A stretch of DNA of 41,126 nt from the IMG/VR virus record IMGVR_UViG_3300046001_010210, positions 1 to 41,126 of that record. One strand, given 5' to 3'. Shown piece by piece: positions 1-6,183 of the stretch; positions within the stretch are counted from its first letter, which is position 1; each line of letters begins with the position of its first letter. The DNA is from a virus. The translations under genes were made by a program, and so were the position numbers. The notes beneath the pieces were generated by a model. It saw only the letters and a program-made list of their open reading frames with translations. It searched no databases and was not told the DNA's origin.

Positions 1-52
1 CCCCCGACATCAACCTTGGCAAGGTTGCGCTCTACCACTGAGCTATACCCGC
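1..52 (-). tRNA. tRNA-Gly (GCC), 3' end cut by window edge
   Basis: The minus strand starts GCGGGTATAGCTC and folds into a D-arm and an anticodon arm (stem CAACC/GGTTG, loop TTGCCAA), giving anticodon GCC. The T-arm and acceptor 3' strand lie outside the window. Confidence 0.9.
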
Positions 53-55
53 AAC

Positions 56-131
56 TGGTACAGAATGGTGGAATCGAACCACCCCCGCTAGATCCACAAT
101 CTAGAGTGCTAACCTCTATCACTAATTCTGC
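56..131 (-). tRNA. tRNA-His (GTG), without G-1
   Basis: The anticodon stem CTAGA/TCTAG with loop TTGTGGA gives GTG. The T-stem is GGTGG/CCACC, which leaves a 7-bp acceptor (GCAGAAT with ATTCTGT, first pair G-U), discriminator A73 and an encoded CCA. There is no extra G-1 opposite C73 as in E. coli tRNA-His. This pattern is known from a group of alphaproteobacteria. Confidence 0.88.
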
Positions 132-309
132 GTAGTTGTTCTACTATCCAAGTGTATACAGAGATGCTAGGAAATAGCACACCCCAAAAAAGTAGATACC
201 CAAGAAAACCAATCTCACCCTCAGAACTGTTTTTTGATTTAGATGAGTGTGCACGAGTCCAGTATACGCCACTACTATGACTTTTCGGTTTTAGTCCACC
301 TTGTCGCAT
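109..309 (-). CDS. small putative membrane protein
   Basis: This 66-residue protein is of unknown function. It has a basic N-terminal half and a hydrophobic, aromatic stretch around residues 34-58 that could be one membrane segment. Support for coding is the AGGAG ribosome site just upstream of the ATG and a promoter-like pair further up (337-365). Its TAG stop lies inside the tRNA-His D-arm, an arrangement repeated at several other gene/tRNA junctions here. No family recognised. Confidence 0.55.
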   Translation of the reverse strand: MRQGGLKPKSHSSGVYWTRAHSSKSKNSSEGEIGFLGYLLFWGVLFPSISVYTWIVEQLRRISDRG

Positions 310-336
310 TAGCTCTCCTATTAGTTGTTATGTTTT

Positions 337-365
337 AATATAACAAAAAAGAGAGTAAGATGCAA
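337..365 (-). promoter_or_regulatory. sigma70-like promoter for the small gene and tRNAs
   Basis: TTGCAT (360-365) and TATATT (337-342) are 17 bases apart on the minus strand. An inverted repeat TTGTTAT / ATAACAA (325-331 and 340-346) straddles the -10 and could be an operator. The 366-472 interval between this promoter and the plus-strand one is AT-rich, and I see no gene in it. Confidence 0.6.
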
Positions 366-472
366 GCTAATTTTTTCTGTGAATTGTAAATTTTTAGTGA
401 CAGGACAGATAGATAATGTATTTTTTCAGAAAATAGTACGGCAAGCAACCTAAACTAAAAAAATTTTGCTAC

Positions 473-501
473 TTGCCTTTTGTTATATTTTACGCTATAA
501 T
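473..501 (+). promoter_or_regulatory. sigma70-like promoter for the lysis/curli block
   Basis: TTGCCT (473-478), a 17-base spacer and a perfect TATAAT (496-501). The predicted start of transcription, near 508, is only a few bases before the ATG at 512, so the first mRNA would be almost leaderless. Confidence 0.6.
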
Positions 502-511
502 AGTTTTGAAG

Positions 512-1000
512 ATGAGAGTATTAGCTTTGGTATTTTTACTTGCCGGCTGCTCAATATCTACTCCTAAACCTACTACAGTCTTATCGCTATCTGGCGCAAA
601 TGCTTTAGTAGGATTACATGAAAAGAGTGATAGGGAATTCCTAAAATCCCTTATGGGGATTGACCCGGTAAGATATGAGTGGTGCGCGGCATTTGTAAAC
701 GCAATTTTAAGTAGAAATGGAATACCGGGCTCTGAATCAGTGTCTGATAACCCTCTTTTGGCTCGAAGCTTTTTAGCCTGGGGAACTCCGGTAACGTCTC
801 CTAAACGTGGAGATATAGTAATATTTCCAAGAGGCGACGAGAGTTGGCAAGGTCACGTAGGATTTTATAAAGGTAAAGTCTATCGAGACGGAGTTCTTTA
901 CTATATTATTCTTGGTGGAAATCAAAGTAATATAATATCCTATGAATTTTATCCCGCTAAATCTGCTCTAGGCATTAGACGCTGGATTGTGAAGGAATAG
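512..1000 (+). CDS. lipoprotein CHAP/NlpC-like peptidoglycan hydrolase (TIGR02594-like)
   Basis: The protein has 162 residues from ATG 512. It begins with a lipoprotein signal peptide ending LAGC (Cys13). The rest resembles the TIGR02594 family of cysteine amidase/endopeptidase-like phage proteins: a WCAAF motif gives the probable nucleophile Cys58, GHVGFY gives His115, and GGNQ gives Asn137. A TTG at 473 would lengthen the frame but would start inside the promoter, so 512 is preferred. It opens a cluster of small membrane proteins, which suggests a lysis role as a wall hydrolase anchored to a membrane. The lipobox is unusual for an endolysin. The function is inferred from motifs. Confidence 0.75.
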   Translation: MRVLALVFLLAGCSISTPKPTTVLSLSGANALVGLHEKSDREFLKSLMGIDPVRYEWCAAFVNAILSRNGIPGSESVSDNPLLARSFLAWGTPVTSPKRGDIVIFPRGDESWQGHVGFYKGKVYRDGVLYYIILGGNQSNIISYEFYPAKSALGIRRWIVKE

Positions 1001-1001
1001 T

Positions 1002-1280
1002 ATGGATTTTTTAGCATTAGTAGCTGACGTAGGTTTTCCAATAGCTTCTGCACTTGCAGGAGGTTTTTTCGTATTTTTAACTCTAAAGTTTATTCTTGCG
1101 GGAGTGCTAGAGTCTATCAAAACTCAAAGAGGCTTTGTACTCGCACTCAACAATAGAGTTAAGACTATGAATAACGAGCTTGTACGAATTGATGTGCTAA
1201 TTTGTAATAGTTTTAATATCAGACCTGATTTAGACCGGATAGCGCGTGCTGACGGACAACAGGATGCTAGAAAGGATTAA
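1002..1280 (+). CDS. one-segment membrane protein, holin/spanin-like context
   Basis: The 92-residue protein has one hydrophobic segment (about residues 5-35) followed by a helical, charged tail. It shares the GFP-start of the membrane segment and the tail layout (a conserved run of L, N, D and R near an IR/VR pair) with the protein at 1535-1837, so the two look like paralogues flanking a two-segment protein. Good ribosome site (AAGGA). A role in lysis or in membrane anchoring is inferred from position only. Confidence 0.7.
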   Translation: MDFLALVADVGFPIASALAGGFFVFLTLKFILAGVLESIKTQRGFVLALNNRVKTMNNELVRIDVLICNSFNIRPDLDRIARADGQQDARKD

Positions 1281-1283
1281 AAA

Positions 1284-1535
1284 ATGACGGAACAAGATAA
1301 AGATTTTAAAGATGTACACGTAGACCTAGTAACTAAAGGGGATAAAGTCGCTACACACTTTACATACTGGTTTGCTTGGTTTTGGGGTGTTGTAAGCGCA
1401 GTTTACTTTTTTGCAGTTACGTTTCTACCTATTCCCGCTGCCGGAGAAAACTTTGCTAATATCATCTTAGGATTTCTACTAGGCACTGCGGTCTCCACAA
1501 TTATCAACTTCTTCTTTGGGAGTAGTGAGCAATAA
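1284..1535 (+). CDS. putative holin, two membrane segments
   Basis: The 83-residue protein has a charged N-terminus and two strongly hydrophobic segments (about residues 28-48 and 56-78), the second being glycine- and phenylalanine-rich (NIILGFLLGTAVSTI). Size, topology and position beside a peptidoglycan hydrolase fit small phage holins. No signature residue proves it. The stop overlaps the next start by one base. Confidence 0.65.
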   Translation: MTEQDKDFKDVHVDLVTKGDKVATHFTYWFAWFWGVVSAVYFFAVTFLPIPAAGENFANIILGFLLGTAVSTIINFFFGSSEQ

Positions 1536-1837
1536 TGGAACTAGACATTGCAGCGGCGATTAGCCAATATGGATTTCCAATCATTGCTGCTTTTGGGTTG
1601 GGGTATTTTATCTTCTATATCTGGACCTGGGTAACACAAGAAGTAGACCCTGTCGTAAACGAGTCTCACATGACTCTTATTGGACTTATTGATCGTATTC
1701 GTATGTTAGATAACGATTTAATACGCTTAAATACTAAATTAAATATGATTTTACAAGAGCAAGAGCGACGACAAAAGGAGAGAGAGTATGAAACTCCTAA
1801 TACTACTCCCGTTGATACTAATAGCTCCAACAACTAA
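1535..1837 (+). CDS. one-segment membrane protein, paralogue of the 1002 gene
   Basis: The 100-residue protein has an N-terminal hydrophobic segment (about 10-33), then an amphipathic helix and a charged, disordered tail. The first 75 residues parallel the protein at 1002-1280. Its last 50 bases overlap csgF, so the lysis-like genes and the curli genes are physically coupled. Confidence 0.7.
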   Translation: MELDIAAAISQYGFPIIAAFGLGYFIFYIWTWVTQEVDPVVNESHMTLIGLIDRIRMLDNDLIRLNTKLNMILQEQERRQKEREYETPNTTPVDTNSSNN

Positions 1838-2246
1838 TGCGGGTGAACTCGCTTTTCAATTTAGTTCGCCTGCGTTTAGCGGTAATGGATACAGCTCACA
1901 CGTATTAACAATAGAGCAACTAGAACAACAACGCAAAGAAAAAATTATCTCAGACGCTACTGCGGCACTAGAAAAAGAAGAACGAGAACTAAAAAACTCT
2001 AATGTGTATAAGTTTCGTAATAATTTAGAATCTCGAATCTATGCCCAGCTGAGCCGTCAAATAGCTGATAATCTTTTTGGGGAAGGTGCAACGGTAGTAG
2101 ACGGAGAATGGTACACTACCGAAACTCCTTTTGGAGATGTAATAAATTGGAAGCGAGAAGATAATAGAATCTACGTAACTATTGAAGATTCTAATGGAGA
2201 GCTAGTAGCAGAGTTTGATGCTCCAATTGGGGAGTTTGCATTCTGA
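1788..2246 (+). CDS. csgF: CsgF-like curli assembly factor
   Basis: The 152-residue protein has a signal peptide (1-18) and a mature N-terminus GELAFQFSSPAFSGNGY that matches the CsgF hallmark (E. coli: GTMTFQFRNPNFGGNP). In E. coli this segment plugs into the CsgG channel, forms its second constriction and couples nucleation to secretion. The C-terminal part also follows CsgF (a helical middle, then beta strands ending in G-E-F-A-F). A strong AGGAGAGAG ribosome site fixes the start although it overlaps the previous gene. csgG follows with a one-base overlap. Confidence 0.88.
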   Translation: MKLLILLPLILIAPTTNAGELAFQFSSPAFSGNGYSSHVLTIEQLEQQRKEKIISDATAALEKEERELKNSNVYKFRNNLESRIYAQLSRQIADNLFGEGATVVDGEWYTTETPFGDVINWKREDNRIYVTIEDSNGELVAEFDAPIGEFAF

Positions 2247-3022
2247 TGAAAAAAATAGTAATTAGCCTATTACTGGCTTTTAACCTAGCAAGTTGTTCTA
2301 CTATTATTAATAGGCTAGAACCCACAGAACCTGAAATAGTAAAACCGGCAGCTACAGAATTTGACAGTTTGCCGGCCCCTAAAAATGGTCAGATGGTAGC
2401 TGCTGTTTATGGCTTTGAAGATAAAACTGGACAGCGTAAGCCGAGTGACAGACTCGCTAATATTTCTACGGCAGTAACACAAGGTGCTGAAGTCTGGGTA
2501 ATTAAAGCCCTACAAGAAGTTGGCGGAGGAAAGTGGTTTAAGGTTGTTGAGCGTGTAGGGTTAGAAAATCTTTCACGAGAGCGACAAATTATTCGTCAAA
2601 CTAGGGATAGCGTTGAAGACCCTACTCCCGTAGCTCCTATGATGTTTGCAGGAGTACTTGTAGAAGGGGCTGTTATTGGTTATGACTCAAACACTCTAAC
2701 AGGAGGTGCAGGAGCACGCTATTTAGGCGTTGGGCCTAGCACTCAATATAGAGAAGACGTTGTTACTGTTACTATGAGAGCAGTATCTGTGCAGACAGGT
2801 GAAGTTCTAGTGAGTGTAGCAGTATCTAAAACAATTGTAAGTACTAGCACGAATATGGGAGTATTTAAGTTCATAGAGGCAGGAACTGAGAATGTCGAAC
2901 TTGAAATCGGCAACTCTCAAAACGAGCCGGTAAACTATGCCGTGCGAGTAGCAATCGAACAGGCTGTTGTTGAAATGATAAAAGAAGGTGCAGTTAAAGG
3001 ATATTGGTCTTTTAAAAGGTAG
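2246..3022 (+). CDS. csgG: CsgG outer-membrane curli secretion pore
   Basis: The 258-residue protein is a lipoprotein (lipobox LASC, Cys17), close to the 277 residues of E. coli CsgG. Conserved CsgG blocks are visible: VAAVYGFEDKTGQRKPSD, EVWVIKALQE, a W-F-VVERVGL-NLSRERQIIR run, a GAGARYLGVG-like loop and TVTMRAVSVQTGEVL. CsgG forms a nonameric outer-membrane channel that exports unfolded curlin subunits. A pore able to open the outer membrane directly next to lysis genes is notable. The start overlaps the csgF stop (TGATG). Confidence 0.93.
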   Translation: MKKIVISLLLAFNLASCSTIINRLEPTEPEIVKPAATEFDSLPAPKNGQMVAAVYGFEDKTGQRKPSDRLANISTAVTQGAEVWVIKALQEVGGGKWFKVVERVGLENLSRERQIIRQTRDSVEDPTPVAPMMFAGVLVEGAVIGYDSNTLTGGAGARYLGVGPSTQYREDVVTVTMRAVSVQTGEVLVSVAVSKTIVSTSTNMGVFKFIEAGTENVELEIGNSQNEPVNYAVRVAIEQAVVEMIKEGAVKGYWSFKR

Positions 3023-3029
3023 AGCATAA

Positions 3030-3638
3030 ATGAAAAAGTTAATATTACTTCTTAGTTTACTAAGTAGTCCAGTATTTGCGGCTGAAGTATATATAGATCA
3101 GGCAGGTGGGGCTGCAACTGTAGACATACTGCAAGAAAACGGTATGAATAGAGTTAATGCCGAATCTGACCCTGCACTTCTAAGCGGTGATGATATTATT
3201 TTAAATATTCTTCAGAGCGGAGATTTAAATACTGCCGATCTGTATTTTGACCAGAACGCTAATAGTACAGATTTTTCGTACTACGCCACAGGCAGTTTTA
3301 ATGAGATACTAGCAAGTATTTTTGGAGGAGTTAACAACTATTTTCTAACTACAATTACGGGAGATACTAATATAGTGACTGCCTGTAAGAACCTCTATGC
3401 AACTACTTGTAACGGAGTAATTGTAAATAACACCCAAAACACCCTAACACTAGTAGGTAATAACAACGAAATTAACTACGCTCTAGACAGCGGAGATGCA
3501 ATTAACAATATAAACATTGGATCTACGGTGCCCAGCGATTTTAACGTTATTAACTTAACTCAAACAGGTGCAGGTGAGCATATGGCTACTATTACAATAG
3601 ATGGGAATAACAATTTAGTTGACCTAGTTCAGAATTGA
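3030..3638 (+). CDS. secreted curlin-repeat-like protein 1
   Basis: The 202-residue protein has a signal peptide (about 1-17). The mature chain is rich in N, G, Q, T and short beta strands, with curlin-like repeat ends (I-x-Q-x-G at about Q24, Q35, Q62, Q178, Q201) separated by degenerate stretches. The C-terminus (a GNNN step, then V-D-L-V-Q-N) is typical of CsgA/CsgB repeats. It is the likely substrate of the CsgG/CsgF pore just upstream. It has two cysteines (119 and 127), unlike E. coli curlin. The repeats are irregular, so it may be a nucleator (CsgB-like) rather than the bulk fibre. Confidence 0.75.
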   Translation: MKKLILLLSLLSSPVFAAEVYIDQAGGAATVDILQENGMNRVNAESDPALLSGDDIILNILQSGDLNTADLYFDQNANSTDFSYYATGSFNEILASIFGGVNNYFLTTITGDTNIVTACKNLYATTCNGVIVNNTQNTLTLVGNNNEINYALDSGDAINNINIGSTVPSDFNVINLTQTGAGEHMATITIDGNNNLVDLVQN

Positions 3639-3639
3639 A

Positions 3640-4734
3640 ATGTGGAAATCTGTACTAGTGCTCATTTTATTACCTACTATAGCACTAGGAGAAGTTGGTG
3701 CAGTAACTGAGTTTTCAGGTAATCCAGCACAAGCAAAAAGATCTGAAGAAAGCTTCATAGTTGAAATGGGTTTTACGGTAGAGATGCTAGACGAACTTAT
3801 TACCGCTAATACTAGAATGGGATTAACTTTTGAAGACGGGTCTAGGGCAGAGATTACTGAGCAGAGTGAGCTAATAATAGACGACTTTGTATATGACCCT
3901 AATAGCGGTGCGGGAAAAATGAGCATGAAAGTAGCTCTTGGCACGGTTCAAATGGCTTCCGGTCGTATTGCTAGAACTTCTCGAGAAAATGTAAGTATTA
4001 AAACTCCTACTGCAAGTATTACGGTACGAGGTACTAGTTTTTCTATGACTGTGGATGAACTTGGTAGAAGTCTTATTATCAACCTACCTATTGACTGCCC
4101 GGACCCTGAACTAGAAGAAGATGAGTGTCCTAGTGGGGTAATTGAAGTCAGTACTGACGCCGGGTCGGTAACACTAAATAAACCTTTCTTAGGTACTATG
4201 GTTAGTAGTTCTAGCCTATTACCTGCAGACCCGAGACGATTACTTTTAGACGGTCGTAAGATTGACAACGACCTTATTATTGTGCCGCCTTCAGAGTTTC
4301 CTAGAGGCTTCTCTGACGAGGATGAGGAAGAGGAAACATCTACAGCACTTGATATAGACCTTCTAGAGTACCAAGAACTGAGTCAAGACTTTTTAGACCA
4401 GGATTTTCTAAAAACTAGTGCATTAGATATTAACAGACTAAAAAACGACTATCTAGATAACTTGCTAGATATAACAGCCCAAAGTTTAGACAACGAATTA
4501 GATGAAGAAGGGCCTGACGTATTACCCAATATTAAACGTTTTCCTTGGATTCAGTGGGCTTATAATGAAGAATTTATTTTACTAGATTCTGATAGACCAC
4601 CACATATTGCAGTTTTAACTGTAGATAGAGACACACAGGGAACATTTGCTCTAACACAAGATGAGTACTCAGCTACTGTACAAATTAATAGTGGGGGGAC
4701 TGATGTGAGCATAAAGGTAGTTCAAAAACAATGA
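3640..4734 (+). CDS. secreted FecR-domain protein
   Basis: The 364-residue protein has a signal peptide (about 1-17). Residues 18-150 form a FecR-like beta domain, with the typical KTPTASITVRGT motif at 121-132 preceded by a short G-x-V-x-x-x-S-G-R run. The C-terminal half is acidic, with a D/E-rich run near 227-235, and ends in a beta-rich region. In bacteria FecR domains often occur beside CHASE2 sensors and act in the periplasm as signal or anchoring modules. Here it sits between two curlin-like genes, overlapping the second by four bases. It could be an envelope anchor for the fibre or the ligand of the CHASE2 cyclase downstream; that part is inference. Confidence 0.8.
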   Translation: MWKSVLVLILLPTIALGEVGAVTEFSGNPAQAKRSEESFIVEMGFTVEMLDELITANTRMGLTFEDGSRAEITEQSELIIDDFVYDPNSGAGKMSMKVALGTVQMASGRIARTSRENVSIKTPTASITVRGTSFSMTVDELGRSLIINLPIDCPDPELEEDECPSGVIEVSTDAGSVTLNKPFLGTMVSSSSLLPADPRRLLLDGRKIDNDLIIVPPSEFPRGFSDEDEEEETSTALDIDLLEYQELSQDFLDQDFLKTSALDINRLKNDYLDNLLDITAQSLDNELDEEGPDVLPNIKRFPWIQWAYNEEFILLDSDRPPHIAVLTVDRDTQGTFALTQDEYSATVQINSGGTDVSIKVVQKQ

Positions 4735-5846
4735 AAGGAATTTTAAAAACATTAGCAATTATGATTACAATGGCTTGGGCTACGGTAGCGCAGGCCGGTA
4801 TATTAGATGGTAAGTTTGGTACAGGTCAAATGTTTGACGTCCAGTACTACTGGAGCGGAAACGATTTAGTTGCCAGTAGCTTCACGCGAGTGTTCTCTAG
4901 CACAGGCCAGTTAACTGTGCAGGACTATACAGATATGGATGCGAATAATAGATACTTTGCATTTTTTAACTCAACTACACATCCAGGTGAGTACGGATTG
5001 GCTGTATATAATAGCGATGGTACAGTGAATAGAACACTTCATACTAGAGGAACTATTACTGCGATAGGTAATGATGCTATCTTTTATCTAGGCAGCGGAT
5101 TTTATGGTACCGTGATACCGACAACTCAAGGATACGCTTTTGGAGACAGTGCTACGTTTACAGGGATGAACCAGTCGCCCACAGCCAGTGAGATAAGCAA
5201 CTATAATGCAGGTACCACACCTCTTGCACCTGGTCAAAGCGGTGGTGGTGGGCCTACCCCCGTCTACATAAGTTCAATTACTACAGCTCAAACTACTACA
5301 AAAACTGCTGCTCTTGCAACTACTACAGGCAATAACGCTAACATTACTATACTAGGAAACGATAACGAAGTGGATATTAGACAGTTAACAAATGGTAATT
5401 ATTTAGATCTCAGTATAGACGGAGACGAGAATATTGTAGACATAGAACAAACTAGCACTACTCTAGCAAGACACTTCGCTGAGATAGATTTAATAGGAGA
5501 TAATAACGAGTACACTATGCTACAAAGCGGAACTGCTAAAACAGCTTTTATCTCTTCTGACGGCAATGAGAATATACTTAGCATTATCCAAAAAGACGGT
5601 GGAGAACACTACCTTAGCCTAAACAATATTGGAAATGAAGCTGAGATTACAATTTTACAAGAGGGTGCAGGAAATCATAGTGCAACTCTAGAGCTTGAGA
5701 ATGGCGGCGGAAACTGGGTATTTAACCTAACACAAAGTGGAGCTACTAACTACTTATATAGCTTACCGCATAACCTTACCGACAATACAGTAGTTACGGG
5801 AATCTGTTATACTGGCACTTGTAGTATGACGATTGTACAACAATGA
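4731..5846 (+). CDS. secreted curlin-repeat protein 2 with an N-terminal domain
   Basis: The 371-residue protein has a signal peptide (1-22). An N-terminal domain of unknown fold (about 23-165) is followed by a G/P/T-rich linker (165-200). Then come six clear curlin-type repeats, each ending I/L-x-Q, with the glutamines at about 218, 240, 265, 287, 310 and 335. The 22-25 residue period matches CsgA/CsgB repeats, and each repeat carries a G-N/D-x-N turn. A Cys pair near the end could form a disulfide. This looks like the main amyloid subunit, perhaps displaying the N-terminal domain. The stop overlaps the next start. Confidence 0.82.
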   Translation: MKGILKTLAIMITMAWATVAQAGILDGKFGTGQMFDVQYYWSGNDLVASSFTRVFSSTGQLTVQDYTDMDANNRYFAFFNSTTHPGEYGLAVYNSDGTVNRTLHTRGTITAIGNDAIFYLGSGFYGTVIPTTQGYAFGDSATFTGMNQSPTASEISNYNAGTTPLAPGQSGGGGPTPVYISSITTAQTTTKTAALATTTGNNANITILGNDNEVDIRQLTNGNYLDLSIDGDENIVDIEQTSTTLARHFAEIDLIGDNNEYTMLQSGTAKTAFISSDGNENILSIIQKDGGEHYLSLNNIGNEAEITILQEGAGNHSATLELENGGGNWVFNLTQSGATNYLYSLPHNLTDNTVVTGICYTGTCSMTIVQQ

Positions 5847-6181
5847 ATTTTTTACTTAGTTTAGCTACTACTATGCATTTAGGTTTTGAGGGTGAGTACA
5901 ATAGTATTCACCCTCATACTCGTTTTGAGAGTAATGATTATGCTATTGGTGCTTACTTAAACAGTGAAAATAATATTAGCCCTTACATCTCGTACAGCCT
6001 AAAAATGCAATCTTATAGTTTAGAATTAGGTTTAGTAGGAGGATATAACATTCCTGCAGTTCCCTTACTACGTTTAGGCAAATCTCTCTCTAAAGACGTA
6101 GATATTTTTATTACGCCAGGATTTGAGAATAACACAGAAAACCCCAAAATAGTTTTGGGACTTGAATTTACATTGAGGTAA
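5843..6181 (+). CDS. small beta-rich phage protein, barrel-like pattern
   Basis: The 112-residue protein has alternating hydrophobic strands and many Y, S, N, G residues (for example around YAIGAYLNSE and PYISYS), ending in an aromatic strand GLEFTLR. It resembles small conserved phage proteins with a repeated Y-x-x-G-x-Y-x-N-S pattern whose function is unknown. There is no convincing signal peptide, though the first 14 residues are hydrophobic. It sits tightly between the curlin-like gene and the cyclase, so it probably belongs to the same operon. Confidence 0.7.
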   Translation: MNFLLSLATTMHLGFEGEYNSIHPHTRFESNDYAIGAYLNSENNISPYISYSLKMQSYSLELGLVGGYNIPAVPLLRLGKSLSKDVDIFITPGFENNTENPKIVLGLEFTLR

Positions 6182-6183
6182 AG

